From positions 1 through 64,000 of the forward strand of contig NXFV01001614.1 in NCBI GenBank assembly GCA_002803225.1: a DNA stretch of 64,000 nt, in the 5' to 3' direction. This stretch comes from Gamarada debralockiae. Lineage: Eukaryota > Ascomycota > Leotiomycetes > Helotiales > Hyphodiscaceae. The notes below the pieces were generated by a model. That model saw nothing but the letters and a program-made list of their open reading frames with translations, was not told where the DNA came from and ran no database searches. The position numbers and the translations under genes are program-made. Below are positions 20,212-32,672 of this stretch, piece after piece. The stretch's first letter is position 1. Each line of letters begins with the position of its first letter.

Positions 20212-20939
20212 TGTGGTGGTTCGAGAGTGATGAGCGAGAATCCTCCAATATAGGGGGTTTTCCTGATGAAGCTATGTCAAAACGAGGGCATTTATGAGAC
20301 GGATAACATAATTACCTTCTGCTAGTCGAAGTGTGTAACTCACGACATACCGCAGTGTGAGGAAGTTGTGGGGTTGGTGCATGTTTCGCATTTGAAAGTT
20401 GGCGGGGCAGCCTTGCCGAAGATTGGCTTCTCCCAAACTTCACATCCACACTTCACTTCGCCAAAATTGTTGGTATATCAATTAAAATACGAAATTTCTC
20501 GCATCAAACAGCCAGCGGGGTGCGAAGTTCGAATAGGCTGAGTAGGTTGGGTAGTACCTTCGTACTCGGTCGACTTCGGTGAGGTAAGCCTGTATTTCTT
20601 TGCCGTTTCCGATGACTTTCTATTTTTGGTTCTTTCACTGCTTTTGAGTGATCTTGGAGGACTCATTTTTGCTTGATTGCAACAATTTTTTTGTGCTTTC
20701 GGCAATTTCTAGGAGGAACTGAGAGCGTGATGAAAGGATCAGGTTTTGGCGAGCAGGTTGAAGATGAAGATATTTCCGAGCCGATGACGAGGACTCGTAG
20801 ATATTAATGTAACAAATTTATAAGGAGATATTAGACAAGATATTTCACATAAGCCTCAAATTGTACGGTATAACATGCCGCCAACCTATTTCAACAACAG
20901 AGTCCACTCTCACCTTGTCTACTCGCCTATTCTCTCCGA
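20212..20939. other. intergenic, no supported gene
   Basis: Contains the promoter of the 230-aa gene (right side of its ATG) and the 3' flank of the next gene. A small lysine/serine-rich frame (about 20480-20670, minus strand) has no further support. Confidence 0.4.
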
Positions 20940-22024
20940 TCACAAGCTCAGCTTCACATCAACAATCAAGAACGACACTCCCGCAGCAACCGCCAACATC
21001 AAAACCATCCCCAAATTCAACCCAGAGCCCAAGCTCGTCTGAGGAGGCGTTCCCGAGCTCGTCGAATTCGCAGTCATCGTCCCGTTCCCACTCGCGCCGA
21101 CTGTCGCATTGGTCGTGACATTGACAGGAGCCAACGCGACACCATCAAGTGGATACGCCGAGCAGTTAGGATTGGGATCAAGAGGGCAATTTGGGGCTAT
21201 ACAAATGGATTGCAGTTCAGGGGAAGCAGCGATATTGGGGACGGTGATGGGGGCTGCGCAGCGGGTGTTGAAGAGCTTGTAGAGGTTGTCGCCGACGAGG
21301 GAGGCGTCGGGGCTGGATATGCCGAGAGAGGTGGCGGCGGTTACGACGAGGCCGATGAAGAAGTCCATCTGGAAGATGCCAAGGTCCATGAATCTAAGGA
21401 AGACAGGAGTTAGAGATAGTCTTTTGAAGGGTTGGGAGAGGGGTGAGACGAGAGGCTTACTCGTGTACTTCATACATGCTCGTCCTTCCCTGATATGAAG
21501 GGAATACCGGACCTCCTTGAAGCGAGCAGCCAAGAAGAGCTCCGAAGTATTCGTAGATGTGGTTGAAGACTTGACTGTTTCGTCGTCAGCAAACTCTGGA
21601 TCATGAAAGAGGGCGATCATGCGTACTATTGAGCTGAAGTAGTGTTGCCATTGGAAGACATGTTCATCAGCACAGGAGTTGCACCGCCATCATCAAGGAA
21701 CAATTTCGTAGTTCCAGAAGCTCCTCCCAAGTTGGTGGAGTTGTATGCACCTGTGAAGTATGGAAGAAGAGCAACTTCAGTCCCGTTGTAGACATCTGGT
21801 TTTGCGAATCCATGGACCGGGATTCCGACGTTGGGAGTTGTGTAGTTTCCAACAACAAAAGTGTTGACCCAGAGTGTGATGAGGAGAAGCTGATTCGATG
21901 CGGTGTTTTCGCCCAGGATTACTGGAGTGTAGAAATCGCAGATGGAGATATTGGAGGGTCGTTGTGCTAGAGTTGCGGAGAGACTGGCTAGCAGTGCCAC
22001 AAAGGTTGACATGAGACGAATCAT
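20940..22024 (-). CDS. secreted, probably GPI-anchored or membrane-tethered protein
   Basis: Three exons (22024-21627, 21574-21461, 21393-20940; introns of 52 and 67 bp) give 321 aa with uninterrupted frame. It has an N-terminal signal peptide (about residues 1-20, LLASLSATLA) and an extracellular domain with many NxS/T sites. Typical blocks are ICDFYTPVILGENTASNQ and GNYTTPNVGI, then after the first splice FNHIYEYFGALLGCS and SMYEVHEFMDLG, and finally ICIAPNCPLDPNPNC. It ends in a Ser/Thr/Asn-rich spacer and a hydrophobic tail, as in GPI-anchored wall proteins. I recall similar Pezizomycotina proteins but no known activity. The exon joins are supported by restoration of continuous family-like sequence. 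Confidence 0.82.
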
Positions 22025-22622
22025 GGTGGCAGGAGGATGTCTTCGGTCTGGTGACTGAATTAAAAGTGGAAATAGATAAAAATGTGTTCAAAGAAAGATC
22101 GAGACATGGAAACAGATATGGTTATATGTGCTTGCAGCGAGCCGAAGGAAGCTCAGCTTACCATCTTGGCCATCCGGAAAGGAGGGACGAATATTGAATC
22201 TTTCGCCCTGATATGCAAATCTCTCATAATTGATAGGGCATCGTATATCAAACCGTTTTGAGTTTAATCTACTCTCCTTAACTGAGAATACCAAGAGCCC
22301 CACGGTTCGGCGCCGGGATCTGATTCGTGTGGCTTGCCAGCTCACGCCCCGAGGCCCAGACGGATCAGCCACAATGTATGCGGGTGTCGTATTATGTAAC
22401 GTGCATGAGATTGAGTACATATTGAAGCCAGTAAGAGATCGCCATTGAATGGACTTAACATCAAGAGATAACTTCCGAGGCAGAGATTGAGATTTGTCCG
22501 CCAATCGCAAATGAATGCACAATGCGGGAATAAAGGGATTCGAAATAGTACTTGCTTTAGTCATGAAACCACAGTTCTAGAAACAATACAAGGCATTACT
22601 CAGTTACTATTTTGAACCAAAA
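22025..22622. other. promoter region, unsupported 158-codon frame
   Basis: Upstream region of the GPI-type protein gene. A minus-strand frame (22564-22088) is open but has no motif, biased codons or neighbours suggesting a gene. Confidence 0.4.
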
Positions 22623-23740
22623 TCAAAGGGCTTCTTCAACCAATGCATCATCTCCACTGATAGCCTGTCTCGCTACTCGAATCCTCCTCCTGCAGGCTTC
22701 AGCAAGAGATTCCTGGAATATGGGCACGACTGCCAGCAAAAGTGCATAAAAATGAAAATTCAACATATGCTCCTCTTTGCCACCATCTGTCTGCCTCAAA
22801 TCAATCCAGAACATCCAAGACCGCAGCCAAGCCAGTTGATGATAGGTTTCAATCTCGTCTTCAAGACACAGAGCCCCTTCAATGGTACGCGCGAGTGTCT
22901 CCAAGGCCGCAAATCCTGCTTCATGCCACTTGACTATTCCAATGATCCCTTTCACGTTAACTACGGAATTCGTGACTGAGCTTATTCGTTTTTTCATAGT
23001 GGCTGGAACCTCGGGGGCTCCTTGTGAAGTGGAATTGGACATTGACGAAAATTTCCGCAACTGGAATCGCTCTCCGAGTAGCTCTGGGAAAACAGTTGGG
23101 AATTTCGAGTCCCTCATCTGGGTCAAGGCCTATAACATCTTCAGTGTTGGGAAAGACCTTCGATAGTAATATCGACGAGTACCTTGGAATAACCATCAAC
23201 GAAGACCGCCCATTGCTCCCTGACGGGCATTAGAATCGAACCACAGGAAAAGCCTACAGGGATATAAAAGGGCAGTTTAACACACCAGTCCTGTGTGGCA
23301 CCCGTCAAGGCTACTGAAGCAGCTATGACTGCGTCTGCGTTTGAAGGCCCAAATTGATCAATTTCCTTTTGTAGCTCCATCAGCGCAACATTGGCGTGAC
23401 TGATGCAAACCTCTTCAGAGGCCGAACTCTTCGTAGCTTGGAAATGAGTGTACGCCGCAAAACTGACTAAGGCGTATTTGACGCAGTCATATTGCGCAGC
23501 AATCTGGTTGTATCTGAAGCAGTCGGTGAGAACCTAAATCGATCATGGGATAGGACACTACATACTTTGGAAAGTAATGTTTCGATATCGTTGCCAAGCA
23601 ACTTCGTGGCATAGGTCTCGCTCTCGAAATGACTTGTGACTGTTGAACGATTGATATGGCGCGTGGGGATATGTGCTGATGATGAGGGGCACAGTAATAA
23701 ACTGTATGTTGGTGTGGTAGGTTCCTTGCAGCCCATTCAT
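22623..23740 (-). pseudogene. Zn2Cys6-type transcription factor regulatory region lacking the zinc cluster
   Basis: Minus-strand frames resemble the C-terminal regulatory part of Upc2-like fungal C6 factors. They are QYDCVKYALVSFAAYTHF (about 23490-23430), NADAVIAASVALTGATQDW (about 23340-23280) and a 3' block with AWLRSWMFWID and FYALLLAVVPIFQ...RRRIRVARQAI ending at 22623. The pieces lie in different frames. One join can be explained by an intron starting at GTATGTAG near 23565, but the others could not be resolved. No CxxC zinc cluster precedes them, so the gene is truncated or decayed, or the model misses exons. Confidence 0.5.
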
Positions 23741-25118
23741 GTTGGGTAGTTGCGGGGATTACTTTCTCGGGTCGTTCCTCAATCCATGAGGAAGAAAGTG
23801 CAGTGGGAAATCTGCATTCTCGACCTAGCCTAACGCAATTGCGACTTGATACGAGTTAGAAAGAAGATTTCTCCGATGCATCATAACTCCTCCGATATTC
23901 TGTGGATATCCGATTCGCATGTTTGGAAGACACGAGGCGGATGATGGGGTCCAGAGTGAGCTTACCAGTAAGGACGTCGCTCATCACACCGTACATGACG
24001 TTCCTTGCAAGTCAAGCATCCATTCTTGGATCTCGCGTAATGTCTACGCCGCAACATCTTGTGTCAACTAATTGGCAGTTGAATATCTGTCAGATTTTCT
24101 TTCCGGTTTTCAAAACATCAAATGCATCTCCCCAAACCAGCTTTTGTACTGAAAGAACGATCCTGAAGGATAATAAGATTTTCTAGGAGAAATTCGATTT
24201 GGAATTCATAACTTCAACGCAAGATAAAACGAGGCTGAAGAATGTCTAGAATGCTGACACTTTGTCAGAGCTGAAGGCGAGCCAAGAGATACGCGCTACC
24301 CCGCGGCTCTCTCCTCAGTGGTCAGGCAACTAAGCGAGCACGCACTCAAAGATTGAGCATTGCCACGTCCCGATAGAGGTTTTCAACCCTGGTCAAGTTG
24401 TTGCTCATGAGCGGATCGGGGAGGTTGAGATGGGAAAGAGAGATGGGGATCCCGAAAGGCTGGTGGGCTGAGTCCCAAGACGAAGTAAGCTGCTTAGACG
24501 ACACTTGCATGCCGACGCTAGCTTCAAGCCAAATGGGTCCTTTGCCGCTGTCATTTCGCCATTGCTCAAAGCCTCCATTCCAGACTTCCAGAGACTCCTA
24601 ACTGAAATAGTTCTCAGGAAGGCCTTCTTGGTAATACAGTAAGAAAGCACGTTTCTGATCCTACTCGAAATTTTGTTTGTCAAATTAACCTTATGTCAGC
24701 GCCCCTCTCTACGCAGGAATTAATCTCCAGTTCCTTGCCGAACGTCCCGGCTTTGCCCCTGTTCACAGCGTTTGAGAACCACTGAAGCGAAGACAAGCGA
24801 GAACGTTTAATATGTGAACAATCAATTAACCTCAAGCCTCATAGACGCCAATGTTTCCAATATACAGAAACAGAGATGAGCTTCTTGACGCGGCGTGGAA
24901 TTGATGGCGCTTATAACTTCTCCCTTTTCTCCTGTAAGTACGTTTGCTCCTACTCTTCACGCATTTCCAGTCTTTTCCAATACACACTCTTTTCTGCTCC
25001 TAGGTTGAGCTTGCCACTCTTTTCGAATTAAGCAGACGTTCTTTACGGTCAGAGACCTTTCAATTCAATCCGATCTATCTCCAAGTCCAATCGTCCAATC
25101 ACTTGAAAAATCTGCAAC
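23741..25118. other. intergenic with weak coding traces
   Basis: A minus-strand frame at 24683-24405 (92 codons) looks somewhat protein-like but has no start context or partners. The right part (24700-25118) is the promoter and leader of the GH45 gene, with CT-rich tracts just before the ATG. Confidence 0.4.
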
Positions 25119-26142
25119 ATGCAACTTTCAAAGAAGACCCTCCTCGCTCTCCTCCCCTACTTCCTCCAAGCCCAAGCCGGCGCCTCAGGAACCGGAACCA
25201 CAACCCGCTACTGGGATTGCTGCAAGCCCTCCTGTGCCTGGTCTGGCAAGACGACTCTCGCTTCCGGTTCTACTCCCGTGGAGACTTGCGACATCAATAA
25301 CAACCCACTCACAGACGCAAACGCCGTGTCAGGCTGTGATGGAGGAACTGCGTACATGTGCTCCAACGCGTCTCCTTGGGCTGTCACTGATGACTTGGCA
25401 TATGGATACGCTGCTGTGAACATTGCTGGAGGAACTGAAGAGAGCTGGTGCTGTGCTTGTTATGAACTTACGTTTACGAGTGGTCCTGTTGCGGGGAAGA
25501 AGATGATTGTTCAGGCTACGAACACAGGTGGTGATTTGGGAACTAACCAGTTCGATATCAGCGTATGCTTCTATCCTTTTCCCTCCCCTCCCCCAATCAA
25601 CCACCCCCTACATCAAAGATTTACACTAATCCCCTGCGCAGATCCCCGGTGGAGGTGTAGGAATATTTAACGGCTGCACAACGGAATGGGGCGCCCCCTC
25701 CTCCGGCTGGGGTGCCCAATACGGCGGCATTTCCTCAGCTTCAGACTGTGATTCCTTCCCCGCAGCCCTCCAAGACGGCTGTAACTGGCGATTCGGCTGG
25801 TTTAAAGGCGCCGATAACCCGACTGTCTCCTTCACACAAGTTGCTTGTCCCGCCGCTCTCACTGCGAACACGGGTTGTATCCGCGCGGATGATACGAGTG
25901 AACCGGCGGCTGCGGCCGTCAGTGGAAGTACTGCTGCCGCTGTTGTGGCTTCGACTTCCGCTGCTGCTGATCCGGTTGCAACTTCGAGTACGAGTGATCT
26001 GGTGGCTACGAGCGCTGATTCTGGTGTTGAGGCGACGACGACTGACCCTCCTGCTACTACCCCAGCGGCTGATCCCACGCCAGTCAGCTCTGCCGACCCA
26101 GTAGCTACCAGTGATGTGGATGATGACGTATGCGAGCTCTAA
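25119..26142 (+). CDS. endo-beta-1,4-glucanase, glycoside hydrolase family 45, secreted
   Basis: Two exons (25119-25562 and 25642-26142; 79-bp intron) give 314 aa. A signal peptide spans about residues 1-20. The family-45 signature [13 protein letters not shown] follows, with the putative nucleophile/acid pair at Asp33 and Asp146 (in NQFDIS, just before the splice to IPGGGVG). Many cysteines fit the disulfide-rich GH45 barrel. The enzyme cuts internal beta-1,4 bonds of cellulose with inversion. There is no CBM1 cellulose-binding module; instead the last 100 or so residues are Ala/Thr/Ser/Asp-rich, a possible linker or wall-associated tail. Start choice: first ATG, directly followed by the signal peptide. 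Confidence 0.95.
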
Positions 26143-26675
26143 AGGATGAGTCTCATCCTGGCGTACGATGGTGGCGTACTTTGGTGTGATGTGATGGAGT
26201 CATTATGTAGTCAGACCGATGGGAAGGAAAATGACGAGATAGATACATTCTTTGTACATATAGAAACCAAAGAGCTAAAGCTCACTTCACAATGTATTTG
26301 TACTTCTGAACATTCGTTCCACATGCAAACTGCGGAAATAAAATGAGGCAATAGCGTTCGGGTTGAAGTAAAATATTTGCTGGGCATGAATGGGCGATTG
26401 GAAGATACCTCTCGACACTTGCTCAAACCTAGATATTCGAATGGACACACTGCAAATTAAGGCAGAGAAACTGAGATGACTTTTACGAATTTGCATATCT
26501 ATCCTTTGTTTCATCGCCATCTATGAACGAACCATACCAATGAGCAAGTCTTCGCATCTCAAAGTAGAGAATTCCTACCCTTCGCCTTCTCTCCCACAGG
26601 GAAGAGTCCTCATGACCGGCAATGCAAACACCATCCACCCATCATGAAATCATTACCCAGCCCTTGGGTGCATAT
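26143..26675. other. convergent 3' intergenic region
   Basis: Lies between the stop codons of the GH45 gene (+) and the Hsp110 gene (-). It should contain both 3' UTRs; no gene is seen. Confidence 0.6.
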
Positions 26676-29141
26676 TTATTTCTTCTCCTCCGGCTCAACG
26701 ATCTCATCAGGCTTTGTAGTCTCCGAATCCGTCATCTCTGTGTCCTTGCTGTTCGCAGCTTCTTGCGCCATAGCAGCTTGCTTAGCGGCTTCAGCCATCT
26801 CGCGCTTCTTGGCTGCCTCGGCATCGGCGATGGCTTGGGCTGCGGCGCGCTCCTCTTCAATCTTGTCGTTGTAGCGTTGGACGATTGGGCCTGCGATTGC
26901 GCGGATCTCCTCCATCTTGGAGACGTAAACGGCTTTGGTGGTGTCCTCGCCCTCATCGTAAAGCCAGTCCTATCTTGCGTTAGATAACATCACTTAATTG
27001 AAGACCAAAGAACTTACCTCTATAGCGTCAATCTTGGCCTTGATCTTCTCCTTCTCATCGTCACTCGCGAACTCTGCATACTGGTCGTATATCTTTTCTC
27101 GCATCTCGTAGATGTATGTCTCGAGCTCGTTTTTCTTCTCCTCGGTATCTGCGACAAGCTTGTCCTCCATGATCATAGAAGCCTCTTGCTCGGCCAAGCG
27201 CTCCTTGGTAGCCTGATCAAGAGAAGAAGTTCCAGCGGAGATCGGAAGTTCGCCTTTTCGGACTTGTTTCTTGACCTTTCGGGTCTTTGGCTTCTCATCA
27301 GTGTCCATTGCCTGGTGGGGTGTTAGTTTTGTAACTTCAGATCGACGTCGCTTTGATTTAGGCTCGTCTTCGCATGAAGGCCGAAACCTTAACCTCCGCA
27401 ACGGGCTTGTTAAACTCACGTCTCCATCCTTCTTCTCCTTATCCTCGGGTATAGGCTCCTCAACCTCAACCTCCTCCACATAGTATCCCGCCTCCACATT
27501 CAAGATACCGTGCAAGTTCAGACGTGCCTTCAGCTTGCAGATCATGAAATCATCCTTGGAATCGGCCTTAACACCCTTGACTGAGAATCGTCCAATCCAT
27601 GGGTTCATTCTGCCAGGGAGCTCTTCAGGCTTTGCGTACTTGGCCTCCAGGTTGAATGGCTCCTTGCGGTAGAATGTGAGGATCTTGGTCGATGGCATGA
27701 CGTTGCCCTTGTTGAAAACAGTGAGGCTGGTGTCCTCGTCTGGAATATCAGGTGATTTTTCCCAGGTGAATTCGATTGGGTAGTTAACGATGTCGTGAAT
27801 GGCGAAATCGCGGACACGGAAAACGGGTGAGAGAATGGCGCAGCTAAAAGCACAACCTCGTGCAATAGCCTCATCCTGGTTGAGCGTGAAAGAGAGACCC
27901 TTGCCGAAGAACTTCTGGATGCGCTCCTTGAGAGCTGGGACACGTGTGCAGCCACCAACCAACTCAATAATATCAATATCCTCAACCTTCAGCTTCGCCT
28001 CCGCCAAAGCTTGCTCCAGAGGAACGGTGGCACGCTTGAGAAGGGGCTCAACGAGTGCCTCAAGCTCTTCACGCTTCATCATGGCACTAACATCAACATC
28101 GTTCATCAAGGATTCGATGTTGAGGGGTGCTTGCAGATTCGCGGATAAGATCTTCTTCATCTTCTCAGCCGCAGTGTGGACTCGGACCATAGCCTTTCCA
28201 TTGGTTTTGATGTCGATCTTGTACTTCTCCTTAAACTCTGCAGCAAAGTGCTCCACCAAAGCCTTGTCGAAATCACGTCCACCAAAATGGCGATCATATG
28301 CAGTAGACTTGACGGTCAACTCGCCCTTTCGGAATTCCACAATCGAACATGTGTAGTTGCTGTGTCCAATATCGACAAAGGCTACACGTCTTGGCTTCTC
28401 CTCTGCGGATGGAAGGTCGAGCTTGGTGATACCGTATCCGAGCGCAGCCGCGGTGGTGTCGTTCATGAGTCGGAGGAGCTTGATGCCTGCAATCTCAGCT
28501 GCATCCATCAAACTTCTTCGCTGGATATCGGTGAACCATGCTGGAACACTCAAGACCATATCATTGACCGGAAGCTTCAATTCTTTGGCTGCCGTATCCT
28601 TGATTTTACTCAAGAACATTGAAACTAGTTGTGTGGCGGTATATTTCTCTTTCTTTCCCAAGTATGTGACTTCCGCACCGACCTGGCCATTGATATCGAC
28701 GAGGGGGGCAGAGACGTAATCTTGCTCGATCTGGACATCTGGATCGTTTAGACTCCGCCCTGCTAATCGCTTCAACGAGCCGACGGTATTCTTGAGGTTG
28801 GAGATCTCTTGTGTCTTCGCAGCTTCACCGAGGTATCGATTCTTGGGTCCGAAGCCGACGAGGGAACTGGAAAAGAGGTCAGCTCTGCGCTCTCACCTTG
28901 AGGCTGGAAGTGGGAGAACTTACGGTGTAGCTCGATTGGAGACTTCATTTGTGATCTGTGCAAATATCAGCGTTTGTTCAAACTCGAACACGGAATGGAA
29001 TTGAACGTACGACATCGACTCCACGGTTCCGCGCAACAGCGATGACCGTATTGAGCGTTCCGAAGTCTACACCGACAACTAGAGAGCGCAATGTTAGTTA
29101 AACGTGAAAGGCTGACAATGGGCTGTCAACTTACCACTCAT
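26676..29141 (-). CDS. sse1: Hsp110/Sse1-type chaperone (Hsp70 nucleotide-exchange factor)
   Basis: Six exons: 29141-29135, 29078-29011, 28955-28924, 28866-27420, 27311-27018, 26969-26676; 713 aa. It begins MSVVGVDFGTLNTVIAVARN, the Hsp110 version of the Hsp70 ATPase start. It continues with NDTTAAALGYG, HFGGRDFDKALVEHF and the IELVGGCTRVPALK block. The C-terminal part has an acidic loop, a helical region and a KDTEMTD-type tail. Members act in the cytosol as exchange factors for Hsp70 and as holdases (Hsp88 in Neurospora). The first exon has only 7 coding bases, an arrangement common near the start of fungal chaperone genes. The fourth intron (27312-27419) is 108 bp without stops. A perfect heat-shock element lies 214 bp upstream of the ATG. 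Confidence 0.96.
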
Positions 29142-30220
29142 TTTCGCGACCTGAGGGGTTACGAAGCTTAGAATAGTCTTTCAGTGTGTGCGCAGAGTTT
29201 GTTGCAATCGCTCCAGAGGGATTCGGGGCAGTGGGTATTGCTTTGTTGCTGTCACGTTTGAAGGTGCAAATAATTGTGTGTTTGCTACTCGACAATTTTT
29301 TCAGAGTTCGCTACTAGGCCACGACCTCACTTTGGTAAGTTGTAGAAGGCTCGCGAAAGTTCTCGAATTATCCCTGCAACCACGACACTTTGCTGTCAAA
29401 TGGGAACAAAGAAGCTTCCAAGCTTTATCCTTGTGACCAGCTATCATTCCAAGGCTTTTGAAACGTTTACCAGATCATCGGAGTCGACACGTGGCGTGAG
29501 TTTTGCCATACTCACGTGATCTACATTCAGATCGCCCAGGCTGATAAGTTCCCGATAAGAGAGGGGGCTGTGGCGATATGATAGTGGTGGGGCTCAACAA
29601 TCAATACGGTAGGGCTTTCAGTGAGGCCTCAATTTCGAATATCAAATGCATCAACGACCTGTGCAACAGGCTGAAAATAGGGTAGCTATCTCGAGAAGAC
29701 AGTCCAAGAAATGACTAAAGTCGGGTGGTCTTTCTTTTGGATGTTGAAGTTGGTCCCTGAGCTTCTTTTACGGGAAACTAAAGTGGCGAGGAATTGAGTC
29801 AATCCAGGGCAATTCACCGTTTTCGTTTACCACCATTCCTTCATTATATTATTTATTCCTCGAGCCTGTTTATGCCGCTCGTAGTAGAGTATTCCGACTA
29901 TGTACCTGTCCCACTTGGTTCGTAGCATAGCAAAGTTTGTCCCCTGATGGCATGGCACGCAATGCAAATGCAGCCACAAGCAAGGAACGATGCAATGAGA
30001 ATGGTCTACTTAACATCATAAAATGCCAGCCACTCCGGCCATATAAAGTATTTCTCAAATCCGCAACCTTATGTCGTCTCTGGAGTCCAGATTTCCGAGC
30101 TCATGGCTTAGGGGAAGGCGACCGTCGACGCTGCTCCTCCAAGTCAATCGCAGATCCATCCTTCGAAACAGTTCGTATCAAACTCGCTCTCGCCAAAGGA
30201 CTTCGTCCATTCTGACCACT
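29142..30220. other. intergenic: Hsp110 promoter and chitin synthase 3' flank
   Basis: The left half is the promoter of the Hsp110 gene, with HSE motifs at 29355-29367 and a weaker GAAgcTTC pair near 29410. The right half is the 3' flank of the chitin synthase gene. No gene is supported. Confidence 0.55.
29355..29367. promoter_or_regulatory. heat-shock element (three perfect units)
   Basis: Reads GAAagTTCtcGAA, an exact nGAAnnTTCnnGAAn array as bound by trimeric heat-shock factor. It sits 214 bp upstream of the Hsp110 start codon; a second two-unit match (GAAgcTTC) is at 29410-29417. Binding is inferred from consensus. Confidence 0.75.
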
Positions 30221-32672
30221 TCAGCCAGCCGTGGAAGATGCTTGAGGCACTGTCAAACTACCCCCACCATTTGTAGCTTCCAACGGTGGCGCTCCTTCCG
30301 GCGACGTCCCGTCCCCTGATGTAAGACTGTTGTAGCCACCAGCCATGTGATAGTCTGGCCTGCCGTGGAGAGAGCCAAAGTAATCAGCAGACTCCTTGAA
30401 TCCTTCTTTTTGAAGTTCGGCATCGGACAATTCGAAGACATGACCTTGAGGAGGTCCCGTCATATAGGCACCTCCAGCGGCTCGTTGAATCGCTTGAGCC
30501 ATTGCATACTTCTTTCTATCCTCCTCTCCCATGATGCTCTCGACACGTGGTGGCATGCAGATAGAGTTGTTGCTCGTCCTCGCCGAAACATTGCTGTCGA
30601 AAGAATCTCTGGAGTACATGGGATTCCGGGAGGGGCCCGCCAAAACTGTGCCAGCTCTAACGCTCATCAAGGAGTCGTTTACCTGTTCATACCATCCGCC
30701 TGGAAGTTTCTCGGCAGCGGCGAAACGTCCCTCCAGTCGGTCGGGTGGTTGCAAAGGTACCGGTTTGCGAGCGATCTGATTGTGTCGAGCTTCAGCAGCA
30801 GGCTTGAAGGTTTCAGGTACGACATTGAGTTCGTCTCCAGCAGCGTGGGCCTTTTCGATGACCTGCTGCGGAGTTGTGGTAGCGTCTGCTGCACCGGCAT
30901 CCGCTCGAGGTCCGCCCCAAGTCCTTTGTCCCGCGGTGAAAATGCCGTATACCATGTACCACCAATTGAAGAACGGGTTGATGACGAACATTACCGGGTA
31001 AAGCCAGATCTTGTAACGCTTCAATTTTGCTCCGAAGTAAATCATCAGGAGCCAGTTGAGACCGAGAGAAATGCCGATGAATCCCGCTGGTAGATCTGTA
31101 ATCTTCTTGGGAGTACTGATGAGCGAGAGCACCATGACAAAGAACAGCAGTGCGGTGGTACGAATGGTGTTCTGCATGAAGCGAATCAAAGCCAGGATTG
31201 GATACCTCTTCCAGACTCGGATATCTGTCAGCATACAGACCTCGTTGGTGATAAAACCAAGGAACCATCGCCTGCGCTGCTTGACTAACGATTGGAAAGT
31301 TTGGACGGCTTCGGTCTTGCAGAATGCGGACGTACACATCTGAATCTGATACTTCTTCTTTGCTCCGATCATGAATAAATGTGTCAGCCATCGGTCTTCC
31401 CCGAGGTGACATTTTCCATAATCGAAAAGATCCTCACACTGCTCCGCCTTGTCCGCGAAGTAGTATTTAGCCATTCTTCGAAAAGCCGAGAACCGAAGTA
31501 TAGTCAAGGCTCCTGGCAAGCAAGTGACAGCGCCACATCCCGATTCGACGATACGTTCGAAAAGCTGACCGTGAATGTATTCCATGTCTTGAAGAAGAGT
31601 GATCAGACTGTGCTTCTTCGCAGTTGAAGTAATGACTCCGGTCATTGCCAACATATCTCTCGAATTTCCTGGGCTCAGCTCCATGTCATAGACAAAGTTC
31701 TGCAGGCATACACGATCTAGTATGCAATCCGAATCGATGAAGAGAATGAAAAAGTTGTCGTTCCGCTTGAGATACTCGGTATAAACCTTGTCGATGAGCT
31801 TGAAAGTGGCCTTCTGGCAATGTCTCTTGCCTCCATGTGGGAATCGAGAGACCGTAATTCTGACAGTCCGATAAGTAACATCGATGCTCTTGGGATAGGA
31901 ATCCAGGGATAGTGAGACGCCCAAGTTTTCGATCGTTTTGAGATACAATTCATCCTCCTGGTCGCCATCAAAGGAGAGAAAAATATGAATGCATGATGGT
32001 GGATAGTCACAGTCAACGACCGAATCGATGGCCTTTACTAGGACCTCAGGTTGCTCCTTGTAGCAAGGCATCACAATGACCACCTTCGGCGCGGAGTGTT
32101 CGTCTAGGATCTTTTTGACACGCTTTGTTCGTCCAAGGGAGTGAGTTACCAGTTGATATATGCAGAAAAGCCAGGGAATGGTCAGTAAAGACGCGAAGGA
32201 CCAGAATCCAAACCACTGAAGGATGGACACCATCGCAAGTGGAAAGTACTGGGTAATGCCACTGGGTAGTGGAAGAGTGACGACCATGATAGGCAGGAAT
32301 ATGCACCTAAGATTCACTGCGGATTAGTGCAAGTTTTAAAGACCAGCGAATTGCTGAGCCAGAATAAACGACCCAGTTTGGGCAGAAGTGTCGCAAATTT
32401 GAGAGAGTTCATTACCTTAGAAGCGTGAATGCAACCGCAATTACAACTGCCAAAATCTTGACCGACCAATGCTCAGCTTTTTGATAGACTTTAACAAGAC
32501 AGTAAAGGAATGCTCCCAGCCATAGAAACCATTCAAGGAAAGCGGCCATCATCACCGTCCCGACAACGGCTGTGTAGGCAATCTAATGCATTGTGTTAAT
32601 TGAATTCCCTTGAGCGAATGCCATGGAACTTACATCCTTCACAGGCCATGATGACGTGTCTAATTGAGACAT
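30221..32672 (-). CDS. chitin synthase, class VI-type
   Basis: Three exons (32672-32634, 32582-32416, 32306-30221; introns of 51 and 109 bp) give 763 aa. Hydrophobic segments lie near residues 15-95, followed by a GT2 glycosyltransferase core. Core motifs are VIVMPCYKE, DSD (260-262, metal/UDP binding), LGEDRWLTH with EDR at 372-374 (acid/base region), and QRRRW (412-416, product-site signature). Further membrane segments and a Pro/Ser-rich cytosolic tail of about 190 residues follow. It polymerises UDP-GlcNAc into wall chitin at the plasma membrane. There is no myosin motor or cytochrome-b5-like domain (class V/VII) and no class I-III N-terminal domain. Size and sequence style resemble Aspergillus chsD (class VI). 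Class assignment is from memory. Confidence 0.92.

Noticed and set aside
22088..22564. 158-codon open frame on the minus strand
   Set aside because: No motif, no splice logic, lies in the upstream region of the GPI-type protein gene.
30347..31093. 248-codon open frame on the plus strand
   Set aside because: Antisense shadow of the chitin synthase coding sequence; no independent support.
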